Of a stretch of 64,000 bases of DNA, positions 44,474-57,800 are shown in pieces (within the stretch, counting starts at the first letter, position 1; every line of letters starts with the position of its first letter). The position numbers were made by a program, and so were the translations under genes. This stretch comes from Blasia pusilla. Taxonomy: Eukaryota > Marchantiophyta > Marchantiopsida > Blasiales. The notes beneath the pieces are model-generated. The model was not told where the DNA came from. It was given only the letters and a program-made list of their open reading frames with translations, and searched no databases. The stretch covers positions 47,926,001-47,990,000 of the forward strand of contig CM114271.1 of the NCBI GenBank assembly GCA_050084515.1, read 5' to 3'.

Positions 44474-46750
44474 TGTTATGCGCCTACTCTCCTTGAACGT
44501 TATTCTTTGTTGTTGCGGAAGGATGCGTTGAATCGATTACGCTCCCAACGTTGATCTGCATCCAAACACGCACTCACGATAGTTTGGTATATAACAATCA
44601 ACGGTTCTAACTTGCCGAGCCCTCGACTCAGCCTCTCATCAAGATCAACCTTCCTAGTTTTGTGGCTTACAATATAGGCAAGTCTTGAAAGACTTGGGAC
44701 AGACTTTCTAATCGGTTCAGGAACTTAAAGTGGCGTTTTGTGCTTGGCGGTTCCAACTGTCCAATGGACATCCAATGAGTCTCTAGGTGCGAGTCACAAA
44801 AATGACTCGTGGGTTGGAATCCAAGAGTGGCGTACAAAGTCCACTCCCTTGACTCAGGTTTGGGTTTCGAGTTCCAACGCCAAACTCCCATTCCATCTCG
44901 TGCTTTTGAGACGCCATTTGGCGCTCAAAGTGGAGTTTGTGTTCCAAGACTCTTTGGAGACACTCCCCCTTACTAGTACTTTGGGGGATCACCGAGATCA
45001 CCCTAACTTTAGGAAAAGACAACCGAACCCCTCAGATTGGCCCTCAATCTGATTGCTCTCACCGTTGTTTTGGGCCAATATCTCAGCCTCTACTTACGCG
45101 TTTGCTAAAATCTTTAATACGTTGGAAGACTCTTAGGATAAACTTTCCACCGCGCCCTTATTTGTCCCAAACGCATCTCGTGGCTAAACATTGTCGTATG
45201 GAGAGCCTTTCTTCGAGTAAGTACATGCCTTCTAGATACAAGGTAAACTCTCTAAGAAGTTCTCCTTTTTCAATACAAAATTATTATGTATACTCTCCAT
45301 TCTCTCACGACAAGTATCACAAATGGAAGTGCCGAGACGATCACTTCTTCGTAACATTGGACCCCGAAATTCCTAACTATAAAATCCCTTTAAACTACTT
45401 TATGCTTGTACACACGGAAGATAGCACAACTAGTGTTAAACCCTACATGAGCAGGCCTATTAACGTCCATGGATCGCTATTTAAGGATATACAAAGTACA
45501 ATCCCATGTCCTTCCATATGTGACGATAGGAAGAATCACCGTAGTTGGAGATTGCATGACCTGGTTCATGAACGCCTCCCCAAAGTGATAAACTAAATAG
45601 GGAATGAACCAATTCCTATCTACAGAGAGTACCTTAATATGGTAAGGATTGAGGAAAGGAAAGTCGGGCACAACTCGTGCTCCACCCCTATCCATGTTTG
45701 ATAGAGATTCTCTACTCTCCTCAAGAATGGACTTTGGCGGAATTATTCTCCCAAGAGGGGTAATCCACTCTCATTGGGAAAATAACAAGCCAAAACATTC
45801 ACTCTTTTAGTATGACTAAACTCCTCTAAGGTGACAAGCCTCTCATCTCCACACACACCACATTCTAGAAACCTCTCGAAGAATAGACCATGGTCAAATT
45901 ACTCTCCCAAGAGGGATGATCCACTCTCATTGGAAGAGCAAGCAATCCCAAAGCCATACACTTAAGAGTGACACAAGAAACTCTCAAGATATGAAATAGA
46001 AGGTGATGAACCCTTGAAGGTCCCTCCTCTTTGTATACTTAGAAGGGATCCACAAGAGTACAAAATACATCTAATCTTATCTTGTGCCATATGGCTTCCT
46101 CTCAAGGCTTAGCCAATCACATTTTGACAGAAATAAATTTCCTCTTATCTCTTCCAAAACATCCTTTTTTATCCACTTGATATTTTCCAAATTATCCCAA
46201 CTACCCTAGCCACCAACCAAGACTACTTTTGCTTTTCATTCAAGCATCAACCTCACTACTTTACTTTTATAAAATCAAGCCACAATGAACCAAAATGAAG
46301 GGGAAACATGCTCTCTTGGATAAAAGATTGAGGAAGCCTAGTGTGTTTCTTGGCTTGCCCTTTTTGTAGCTCCACGCGTAATAACAATGTCTGCCTCCAT
46401 CTATGTAGCCCCGCACATCCAACCACAATCCTCCATGTCTCTCACTACTCCAGATGATGTCGATGCCACCGATCCAACACTAGTTAATATAACCTCAATA
46501 CCATAGCAACAATCTACTACTGCAACTCTTTTATCTGAGCAGTCGTTGGGTCTCATACATCTCCCTCGACGCATCTAGATGACGGAACTCTATTTCCTCT
46601 AGGGGCATATCCACCACGACACCACCCCCTTGGAAAATCTAACTCTTCCTCCCCCAAAAAGATCACCTAGCGCTTGACCTCTAGGCCCACACGAATTGCC
46701 AACTCGATGTGATGACCTCTCAAGCCCTCGATCCATACATAACTAAGGAT
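44474..46750. other. Probable 5' LTR and decayed retroelement sequence
   Basis: It begins with the LTR end defined by the primer-binding site and has a TATA-like GGTATATAAC near 44,590. I could not match it to the LTR-like sequence at 38,324-39,080, so the gag end and the pol end may come from different elements. 44,940-45,600 has a 219-codon plus frame without a known match. Confidence 0.4.
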
Positions 46751-47705
46751 TTAGTTTAAAACACATAACGCATGTATGACCATACCGCTAACAACGGTCA
46801 TACTAGTAGACTCTACGTGCGGGCCCATCTCCTTCTCCTCGCTAAGGCACACGTCCACAATGCTGACGGGCACAATCTTGTTGTTGATGGGCTCCACAGT
46901 AACCTCCTTGAGCTCGTGATGCCTCACTCCTCTCTCAAAATCCAAGTTGATGTATTGATGGTGCAAGAAAACGTAATTATAGTTACGCGTGACTCATGGC
47001 TATTACACTCCCCTCGGACATGTTGCGCTCGATGCAATCCACCATCTCAAACATATCTCTTAATGTAGGTGAGATGCGCGTCAGAAGTATTTCATCCCTC
47101 ACTCATCTCCGCAAGTCTCGTTCCAACATCCCATACTATACCATCACCCCTTAGTGACAACAATAGATGACGTAGGCGAGTAAATGCCTCCCAAAAACTC
47201 TCCCCTATGCCCCTATGGAAGTTGTGGATGCTCTGAAACTTCTTAGTCTGTACCCTTTAGTAGTTCTTCCGCAACACCGCAAAAAACTCAACCACGGGAT
47301 TGAACCGAGGACAAACCCGACTCAATGATGTAACAACTCCAATCCAAATCAACCCTCCCAGAACCTCACTAGTGGCAGAGGAAGTAGCATCTTGCTACTT
47401 CCTCTGCCATTGTCTTCATGCTCCTCCTCCTCATCTGGAAATGGCTCTGTCCATGACGCGTAATGTGGATCATAGTAGAGTCTCAACGTCTCAATTTTAG
47501 GCGCGTACCTATGGGAAAACTCATGGTAATTGTCCATGGATGCCCCCTCTAAGTGTTGGAATATTTCATTCCATGCTATGAACAAGTTGAACTCTCTAGA
47601 ATTCCTAGCCCTCGGTGAATCGCACCAACTCCTAAACTCCACGATGAATTTGTGCGACTCTATAGTACCTAAAAACTTAAGGGGTTCCCTATCCTTGTCG
47701 TCCAT
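46751..47705 (-). pseudogene. Retrotransposon gag remnant
   Basis: Minus-strand frames start MDDKDREPLKFLGTIES at 47,705. They continue, with stops, into HRGIGESFWEAFTRLRHLL at about 47,220-47,160, a gag-domain pattern (W..F..L). Fragments run to 46,751. Identity as gag rests on that motif and on location among retroelements. Confidence 0.5.
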
Positions 47706-49848
47706 CTCGTATGCCTAAACGGTAGGACCAATCAATGTGTACGATGATGGACTAACAAACTTCTCTTTGCCCTTCCTCTTGTCTGAGGATGTGATACCCA
47801 AAATTTTGTACTTTTGAAGAATTACATCTTTCTATTCAAAGAAGACTTGTATATACATTATCATTTTGATATTATGGTTGCGTAGTAGAAGAATGAGTGA
47901 GATTGAAGTGAATCACGAAGCTCCAAGGACAAGACACAGATATAGGAAATCAAGGATTTGCCTGAGAGGAGAGGAGAATAAAATAACGAAGTCTAAAGAC
48001 CCAACAAGAAGCTTCAAAAGGACAACGGAGCTCTGTTAAGAACTTGTCTATGAAGTGCTTCACTCCTGAATGAAGCATGAAGCATGAAGAAGAAGAGAAA
48101 GAAGTACTTCGCTCTTGAACGAAACACAAAGAACGAAGCACCTGGAACAAGAACAAAGAATGGAGCGCTTAATCTTCAGATCAGGAGAAAGAGCTTCGTC
48201 CTCAAGCGAAGCCAAAGAGGTCCACACTTAGCAGCGAAGCGAAGCTAAGATTGACAGTGATTTCAAGCGACACATAGTTAGAACAGTTAGAATAGGAAAA
48301 GGCGCAACTCTTTGTATCAGATAGGTAGTTATGACAGTTTTGTTCTGCGGATTCATAGGGATCTTAGGAAAAGAGAAGAGCACCATAGATCTAGGTAGTT
48401 ACAAATGTTGAAGAGACACCAGCTTCATCAAGAATGCTTCAAATCTTTGGATCACTCCTACTTCAGAGAGTATTTAAGAAACATGCAAGTAGCCATCATC
48501 ATCATTCTCTTACGAAGTCCTTATGCTGCAGGAATGGTCCGAGCAAGGGAGTAGTACCCTCTCGAGCTTGTATACACTTTTGAAGCTTTCTCATTCTTGA
48601 TGGAGTAGTAAAGCACTCATTCCTTCATTATGATGTGCGATGCTTATGTCTGAGTATTCTTTTTGGGTCTGTAGAGTGAAGAATGAATCAGACGAACCTT
48701 TCTCATCAATGGAATAATCAACATAGAGTTGTAGGAAATCTGTTTGACAGAGAGTAGCCTGCCGAGACGGATTAAGTTCCGAAAGTAGGAGAAGCGAGCT
48801 TTCATGTTGAGGTCTCTGTGAGGTTTCTTGATATCGAGAGGAAATCTACCTGAGCGTGCTATCAACTCCACTAGAGAGAATTGAGAAAAGAAACTTTGGT
48901 ACTAAGAAAGATCTGAAGATATTAATAAGACATTGAATCTAAATTATTCACACCTAAATACAACTATTACCACAAAATTGTAATTTGAAACTAGCTTTTC
49001 ATTAAACAATGATACTCTTGGGGATCAACCTCAGTAAACGACTATAAAATTGAAACTCTTATACATTATAGAGGATAATATAGAAGGAGGTGGAGGTAGT
49101 CCCTCACGTGGAGATCCTCAAAATCTGGCGCCACTCCGTGTGAATCCTCTCGAGCTACTCTCAACCACACCATCTCGCCTCTCAAAGTTCCAAAAAGACA
49201 TCGTGATGAACTTCATGCGCCTCTAACACGATCATTCTCAATCTTGAGACTAATCCCTCAATCACTCAACCTAAACATAGGACACTTAAATCTACACTTC
49301 TTCTCTTAGCATTCAAAAAGACATGATATCCCAAATAAGTACCCAGTATCCGAAAATCCCTCACATGTGCAGGGCAGAAGACCATAATGGTAACTTGAAC
49401 AATGCCGTTGTCGCTCCTCAACAACTACAAACTCGACTCCAACTCGATCATAAAGTCAAAACTCCTCTAGTCAAAAAGTCGTACTTCCTTGGTGCTAACA
49501 ATACTCAAACCTCCTCGATGTGCGGTATGGTTACAATGGTAGGAAGTGGCATCAACATCACGAAACAACTATAACCGACACGGTAGAGGGTAATGGAATG
49601 CAAAGATTCGTGGCATCCCCTCCGTCATCAATAATGCACGCGCTACTCCTCAGTGCTGGTACGGCTCCGCGATTGAGTGGGTGTGGTGCGGTGTCATATA
49701 GTAAAATCATCCAATATATAAACTCCTCTTTCATTAAGTCTTAGAGAGATTTTTATTAGTATTAAATAAATTAGTTTAACAATCACTATATCTTCACGTT
49801 ACCAACCGACCTCCCTTGCATGACGTAGGCATGGTGCACTAATTAGCA
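47706..49848. other. Intergenic, retroelement-like, no gene recognised
   Basis: 47,990-48,250 is rich in GAAGC/CTTCG repeats and overlapping short inverted motifs. 48,540-48,870 resembles the end of a retroelement but cannot be assigned. 49,320-49,740 has short frames only. Confidence 0.4.
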
Positions 49849-50095
49849 TCTATATTATTATTGGAGAATGCCTTCTTGATTTGCAAACATATGTTTGTTA
49901 AACACGTGACAATTTGACAAAAAGAAAATATTTACGGCCCTTCATACATTCGTCAATGTTTTTTCTCGTCAACTAGGCTATCCACATGTCCGTCACACGT
50001 GTGTATTAGTTACTTTCTCCCAAACCTTTTAAAGTTGACACACTATAATTTTCATATACTTCTAATTTTTGTTTAAAAAAATTGTGTGAACATGA
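49849..50095 (+). mobile_element. Helitron-like 5' end and related repeat
   Basis: Starts TCTATATTATTATTGG after an A, the same 5' end as the mini-Helitrons, and continues with CACGTGACAATTTG. No stem-loop plus CTAGT end was found nearby, so it is truncated or rearranged. It shares both halves with 19,620-19,990. Confidence 0.5.
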
Positions 50096-51132
50096 TAAAA
50101 TCTTTCACTTCCGGGTATGACACCGGTTCTACGTTCATAGAAATGGTAAGAGACAAATAGGAAGGAGAAGTGAGAGGCGGACGGAGAGCGTGAAGAGGAA
50201 GAATCTGTTCGGTCTTACACTTACGGAAGTCGGTGAGTTGACCCGAATATTGTTCCCGGCCGGGAACCCGCCGGTAAAGTGCCGTCCTAAGGTTCCAGGC
50301 GCCGAAAAGAAATTTCTTGGAGTCGCGCGACCCCAACATTCCCATGGGAGTCGGCGGAGATCAGTAGTCGACGCCAAAGCGAAGAGAATGGACCGGAGAA
50401 TGGGAAGTGTAGGAAAGGCAAGGAAAGCGTACGAAAGGCGAGGAAGTCGCACTGTATTACTTTTTGTGTTTTCTCTCACTTAGCGAACGTTGTAGAGGTC
50501 AACCCGGGGAATGTGGGAGTGCGGCCCTCGCATTTGCCTCTGCCATTTAGCAGACTGCGACGACATAATTTCGACGTCTTTCACGGTCGGCCACACTTTT
50601 CGTTTCGACCGCTGATCATTTGTGTTTTGAGTCAATGCTGTGAGATGTTCGTGGTTTATGATGGGTGTGTAGCTAGATTAGAGTCGGAGAAATTTTATTT
50701 ATCTAATTTTCATATTTTAGGTCTGGCTGGAGCAGAGGAATGATGGTAGATGCAATCATACTCTGGCATTTCGTAACAAATTTGGTATCAGTTGGAGGAT
50801 TAGAAGAAATACAGTTTTAGTGAAAGGAGTTTGCCTGTTAAACGAGCTTCGTTCTTGGATTAGTTGGTTGTCATACTACAGGATTCTGTGCTTCGAACTC
50901 TTCGTATTGCAAGTTCCTTGATCGCTTTTCGAGTTCATTTCCGGTTTTAATTGTGGATGCGAATTTACGTTGAATCTATCACAAACTTTAAGTGATTTTG
51001 CCGATATTGATTTGTGGTGTGTACCTGATCAGACTTCTGAAAATTTTATTGTTGTTGCAGGCTGGATTCAAGGAATTGTAGTAGCAATATGACCTGAGAG
51101 TTTGGTTAAACTTAGAAAGTTGAGTGTAGACA

Positions 51133-54100
51133 ATGCAGAGATTACCTCAGAAGTGGAGATCTCTTTTGAGTGGGATTTCCGCTTTGTCTGGGATTCCTCT
51201 TCCAACCATCTACCCGAAGAAGACTATTGAACAGCCTGTTGCACACAGAGATGGATACAAAAATCTTCATCGGAGTTGGTGCCAGCAACTTTTCTCGACA
51301 GGTTGGTGGTTGGTGAAACGTTTCTTGGGTTATGGTTTAGTGGAGAGACTGATTGGTTGTTGTGATGGTTTGGAGGGAAGGAAGGATTGATGGATGGATG
51401 GTTGCTCAAGTGTGTCATTTTCTACTTCCTTGGATTCAGAAAGGCGGATTCCAATTTCTCAAGACTTGCTGATGGTTATGGAGAGGCGAATGGTTTCAAT
51501 TCAGGGTCGTTATGCTTACCTCAATCAAGCCTTGTCGCAGGTAGTTCAAGGCACCTCATGACTCCTGGTTTGCAAGAGTTCAAAACTAGTACACTCATCT
51601 TGAAATAGTAGGTGTGCATCTGTACTTTTGTGTGGGAAACAGGGCTAACATGGGATGATGACCTGGATGACTAGAAAATGTGAGGATGAGCATTCGTTCC
51701 GCAGAAGAAGTTAAAATGTAAAGTGGAACTTGTATGAAGACAGCCAACAGCCAGCACAGATGAAATCACAAACATAAACAAAGAGCTGAGCAGGATGGAG
51801 GATTGTATCAACTGCATCTTGTCTTTGAGGTCTAAACGCAAGGTATACCAAAATGTTTGTCAGTTCAGTTATCTTTTGTGGTCTAAAGACAATTAGTTGT
51901 TGAAGAGATCCTCCACAGTCAACACTGGTTGTATTATACAATCAATTCCATAACATACTGCTTTTGAATTCTCTCTTTCCTGTTATGCTATGATGCACTT
52001 TTTTTACTGTTTCATCCTTGTTCACATCACATCACGGAACAGGAGCTTGAAGAATTGAAGAGTATTCTTGATGATTCTGGAGAGGATGATGACATACATC
52101 GCTTAGTAGCTGATGAATTGCGGTTGGCTTCCAGTGACGAGTTGGAGCTTCAGCATCAGGTCCTCTTTTTCATGCTACCTAGAGATGAGGCTGATAGCAG
52201 GGGTTGCATACTGGAGGTTAGAGCAGGTGGGTTGTCCCTTGGGAGACTAGAGTTCTAAGGACCATGTGTATGTAGTGCAGGAAGCCTGTCTGTCATCCAG
52301 ATATTTTTGAAGCTTAGAATACTTACTCAATTCAGTATGGGTTTGCATGTTCTCCTACCAACATAATTGAATGCCAGTGTGATGGTGTCAGAATCTTTCT
52401 GTTATTGTGCTTGATCACGAAATTGGTGGCCCCCTTTCTCTCTGGAGCTATTGTGCCAAGGTGATGAAGTGTGGTATGTCTTACAGGGACCGGTGGTGAA
52501 GAAGCATCTCTATTTGCAATGGACGTATTTAAAATGTAAGATTTTACCCTCACATGTATGGATTATCCATGATTCCAAGAGCAGGAATGGGAAAACATCC
52601 AAGATCTGTCACGTTCAGCAATTTCATTTGCTTCAAAGTTCCCATGCATTCAGATCGCAAAGGAAGCTTGTCATGCTTCTGAACAAAAATGTGAGCCTTA
52701 TGTCTGTGGAACCGCACATTCTTTGCAGGTATGAACGGTATTCACTAAAACAATCTTGGCGTTTTGAGATCTTAGACATTACTGAGACGGATCTTCGTGG
52801 CTACAAGGTTATTAATCTTCAAGATTCTGACCACTGGATCCCAGAGCAGTTGGATTTCTAAGCTGTAATGTGTGCTACTCATGATAGATTTAAAGTTTGT
52901 TCTTATGATAGACTAGTGTAAGCCCTTTCGATGCATGGGTTTAAATTACCTCCCATAGTTAACTCTCAAAGTTCTCAAGTGCCATTTTAAGTTAGTTTCA
53001 AGCTATCCTATTGGCTCAGAAGGGGAGCAATCTTATCGGCTGAAAGTGTCAAGAGGAGAGGTGTTCGCAAAATGAAAGGGCACTCCCCAATAAGAATATA
53101 GATTGGAGCTGGAGAAGGTTTTGAATTCATGTTACTAAGCCGAAGATTATGTGGAAGTTCAACCGAACGTCCAAGATAAATTTCTAATTATGTTCCCCTA
53201 AAAACATGGACAGGAAGCAAGTGCGTCTATAACAGGCAATGGTGTCTATGGCAAGCTGAAGTTTGAAAGTGGAGTGCATCGAGTCCAGGTATTCAAACAT
53301 TCTACACATCTGTAAATGGCAATCCCTTTGTCAAAGTTGTCATCTGGAGTTTTTCGGTGTCCATCTTTATTTTTCGGAAAGCTTTGCAAGGTTCCGCAGT
53401 CGCAAGTGGGTTAGTACATGACAGCTTAATTCTCCTTGTTGCAAATGTGTGCCAGCGTGTTCCAGTCACGGAAAAGCAAGGGCGTGTCCACACTAGTGCC
53501 GCCTCAGTAGCAGTTCTTCCTCAAGCTGATGAGGTGTTTCCAAATAGATCAACCACCCTACAGGACTTCATTCTTTCCTCTGATGGAGGATCACAAAAGC
53601 ATTTTTCTTGTGAAAGGGACACACGGATGGCTTCATTTATTACAAATTATTGATAAGGTGATATGTGGATGCGACTGGGCAGGTGGATGTGCAAATAAGG
53701 AATGAAGATGTGCGAATAGACACATACCGAGCTGGAGGTGCAGGTGGCCAACATACCAATACTACAAATAGCGCAGTTCGAATGACTCACATACCGACTG
53801 GCACCGTTGTTGCTATTCAAGATGAGCGCTCTCAGCATCAGGTTTGGGTTCCTCCTCCTGGTTGATTCACTGGGATTGACCTCCTTTCTAGGTCAGCACT
53901 TCATTTCTATTGATGTTTCCCAGCGAAGGCAGCCAAGTTTAAAACCAGATAACCCTCCAGCTTAGCCATTCCTTCATTATGAAATATGCTTTAACCAGAT
54001 AAAGTGTGGAGCTCTGGATTATCTTAAATGTTCCTGCAAATTTGGCCTTGAGTGGTTATCTCCACAGTGATGAGTATCTATGAATTGTGTATAACTTACC

Positions 54101-54836
54101 ATTCAAACTTTCCAATTCTGATTTTTCCAGAACAAAGCCAAAGCTATGAAGATTTTACGAGCAAAGCTCTATGAGAAAGAGAGGCTCCGCCAACAGTCAG
54201 TGCGGTCAAATCTTCGACATTTACAGGTAGAGTTGGTACACCTCATACAAGTACGATGTGACCTGTCTGCAAATGTTTTTGGGAGTCCTATTGTGGCAAT
54301 GCTGAGGTTTGGGATCTGCGCTGTTCTCACTTAGGGACTGTTATTCATGCTCTTCTCATCTGGGATATGTTTGATCAATCTCATCATGTAGAAACTTCCT
54401 GAACTCTATTTTAAACTTTATGTCCACACCTAATAAGATGCAAAGTAGTTCTGAATCATTGTACGATTTATTTGTCGGAGAGCCATTCACACTTTTATGA
54501 TTGGAGTAGACAATCGCTTGTATCTGACACTAATATTGGAGTCTCATACGTGGTCGTTTAAACCCTAGATGTTGTTCAGTGTGATGAGTGGGTCAAATTG
54601 AAGTTTTATCTTTGTCATTTTGTTGCTTTTCGTCTTAGATTGGTTCTGGAGATCGCTCTGAGCGTATTCGGACTTACAACTTTCCACAAGGGCGGGTGAC
54701 TGATCATCGTGTGGGTATCACACAACATTCAATTGAGCACATACTGCAAGGGGATGGTATAGACACATTTATTGATGCTCTTGAAATGAAGCAAGAAATG
54801 GAGGCCCTTGGGACATTGAAAATTGGTATGGATTAG
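51133..54836 (+). CDS. Mitochondrial peptide chain release factor 1
   Basis: Eleven exons: 51133-51301, 51440-51540, 51744-51842, 52043-52226, 52487-52535, 52729-52807, 53214-53288, 53456-53533, 53683-53841, 54131-54226 and 54639-54836. All phases fit and give 428 aa. It reads UAA and UAG stop codons on organelle ribosomes and triggers peptide release. The RF1-type recognition tripeptide is Pro255-Val256-Thr257, and the methylated peptidyl-hydrolysis motif GGQ is at 299-301 in [47 protein letters not shown] and the terminal [14 protein letters not shown] match plant mitochondrial RF1 better than plastid APG3. The N-terminus ([13 protein letters not shown]) is basic and Ser/Leu-rich, like a mitochondrial presequence. 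Some donors are weak (GTTGGT, GTTATT). The acceptor of exon 3 is purine-rich, making that border the least certain. Confidence 0.94.
52913..53102 (-). mobile_element. Mini-Helitron, 190 bp, in RF1 intron 6
   Basis: On the minus strand it starts TCTATATTCTTATTGG after A and contains the family block CTCTCCTCTTGACACTTTCA. It ends with a stem (CCC...GGG) followed by CTTACACTAG and then T. It lies wholly in the intron 52,808-53,213, in antisense orientation to the gene. Confidence 0.78.
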
Positions 54837-57800
54837 AGAAGATTGTAGGCCGGAATAAGAACTTATATTGAATTCTAATAAAGTTATTCCAAACAGTAAA
54901 GAAGTAGCTGAGTATTTGACTGCATATAGAGTGTAAACGATGGTGTGTTGAAAGTCGTCCTTGTTTGTACTCTTTATCTTTCTTGTCCAAGAACGGGTAT
55001 TTGAAGAGCAAAACTGTTGTGGCGCCAGCCATTTCTTCAGAGTGAAACACTCTCTACCTAGTGATTTCACGTGATGAGTCATAAATGTGCTTTAAGTCTT
55101 AAGGGTGGGTCCTGCGTTGCCTTGGTATATGGCAATGCTAGAAAATGTGAGCGCCTAGATAAATTAGTCGGGTTCTCACAAACTCGCTGGAGGCAAGCAG
55201 TGTGTGATTTGTTCGACACTCAATAAACCTTTTGTTTGCAGTCTTTTTGCTTCCATTTTACGTGCGCTGGAGTTGCATATGCAACTGAGCGACAATGCAT
55301 GAAAGGCCGCAATAAGGAATTTGGTTTTAGAAATGAGTCAGTAGATAAGGCAGGTGTGATGGAAAATTGAAAAGGAATTGATGAAGACGTAAGTTCCGGA
55401 GTAGGGAACAGAGACGTAATGAAGACATAAGTAACGGAGTCATTCCTTAAGTGAAAAAATATTAATCACATGCTTAGTAATCAAAAGGGACGTGAAAATC
55501 CATAAGGAGAGTGATGGCTTTATGGAAACAACGTCCACATGATCAAATGATTAAACCAGGATAACAAAACCCAAACAATGACTGGAATTTATAGATTTTG
55601 TTTCTATGAAAAAAACTTATAAGTTAAGGTTTCAAAACCAGTCAAGATGTTAAGATTAATTGGATAAGAGAAAGGAAATTTTGTAAAATTTACCTTATAT
55701 GATTATCAGACCCAAAAATGAGGTTTTCTCATCAAGTTCGCATATTCCACTTTTCCCTGCGTTTTGAAAGTTAAGTGGATTAGAATTAGGCATGACCATC
55801 TGATGTTTTCAATGCTTATATTTGTGATAAGATAGATGTTTATTCAGTTAAATTCTTCGATGCTTTCTTGTTGAGTAAGGGAAACGTCATTTACAATATG
55901 CAATCAAGAAAATGTTTTATGGATGACATGCTACATGACAAAATACTGAGAACAAACGGTATCAATGAGAGCATATGTCCAAAGTCAACCCACATAACTA
56001 AGATCATTAGCTGAATAGACCGTTTTTCCAAACTTTTTGTCATAATTTACTACTTCAAATCTAAATAATTGTTGGAATATGCAATTGGAAACACAAACAG
56101 TGGAGAAATTCATTATGAGTACTAGTGTCCTCTTTGTGTGTTGCATGCGGTACTCAATTCTTTCCTATTAAAATTCAAAATCTATTCCTTTTTACATTCC
56201 ATGAGTTAATTTCCTTGCATTTCATTATTATATTCTTGTTCCTTTTTGAAAATCTTAATGAGTATCCGGATGGAATATACCAAGCGTTGGAGGTGACTCG
56301 AAATAACACAGCGTATAAAAGCCATACAGTTTCAATAGGGACAATTACAAATATACTCCCTAATAAGAATATTGAAGATAATTAGAGGAGGGTTTAAGAA
56401 TGAAGCGAAACATTTGTCCTCAACACTATTATAGAGGTTGAGTTCTACAATTCTTTGTTGTCTATAAAGAGACTACCATCTTGAGTGGTTAAGCCTTAAG
56501 TATGGGCTCAAGGTGAGAGCACCTTATATCTACTTTTGAGAGTCTCTTAGGGCTCCAAATTCATAGTCCATCCCCAATTCTGGCCCTCTACCTCAGAATA
56601 AGTTTTAATTCCCTGTTGTTTTCTTGGGACTCATGATGATCTTGGAACAAATCTCATCCCTAATTTTGGTCATCTCAATTCTTCCAACTTTCCATGAATC
56701 ACTAACCCCTCACTTCATGTATTCCATGGCTCAATGTCTCATGGTTGATTTGGCCCTTGATTTTCCTTCCAAAGACAAGTCTCAAGGCTTACTACCCATC
56801 TTGATTGGTCCAAGTTTCTCGCCCATTCACCTATGGCTTGAATTGGACTCTACGCTAACCCACCTTTCTTTTCCATCCAACAACTAGCGACTACTTATGT
56901 TCTTTGATCCCACAACATTGTTGAGGGTTCTTGCGCCCATGTAACCTAGACTTGCTCCTACAATTGACCCATTGCTCATGGTTGTCTTGATAGGGCTTTT
57001 AAGGTTCTCGCCTTTTTCCAATGTTGTGACTGGTCTAGTTTAGGTTATCCCTTCATAGGAACTCCAATGTCTTTCAGGCTTGTAATACCTTATTCAAATT
57101 TTCTTTTCTGATCTCCACTAGGGTGTACATCTTAGACTAAGCTATTCAAGACATTCCCCAATTGGCTACAGTTGGGCCCTTCCTACGAATACCAAAAGTA
57201 GTTCCTTGCTTGAAGTTACCAACATCTTGGGTTATGTCTATGTGCCTTATTCTAGACAACTAAGCCTACCTCTTCTTTACTTGACAAGTTGATTCAATTT
57301 AAGTTCATAATGCTTAGCTCCCATGGTTCGTCCCAAGTCGTGTTTGGCTTAATCACCTAATCTCCTTAATTCACAAAACATGAAGAGTTATTCACATTCT
57401 AATGAAAGGATTAAAAAACTCAGTCCTTAGACAATGTGAATTCAGATGCTTCTTAAAGTCCTAGAATTTCCAAGTGTTTGCACGTTATTTATTTCTTATT
57501 TAAAGAAAACCTCTACCACTTGAAATTATATAAACCATGCCACTGTGCTCGAATCCGAGGCTAAATCAAAATCTTACACTCTACCTTCCACAAGTTTCCA
57601 TGAGTTGGCCTACTTCTGAATTCTTTTAAAAGTTCTAAAATGTGATGAAAGAATCTCACTTGTGTTTTGGAACTTGTAAATCATATACTTAGTAGTTTTT
57701 TTAGAATAGTAATTATTTTTACTAGTAAGGTCCCCCTAAGAGGGACCATGCATTGCATAGTAAAGAGGGACTATGCAATGCATGGTCCCTCTTTACTAAC

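Noticed and set aside
50073-50480. Overlapping minus-strand frames upstream of RF1
   Set aside because: Arg/Leu/Ser-rich without domains, located where the RF1 promoter and 5' UTR should be.
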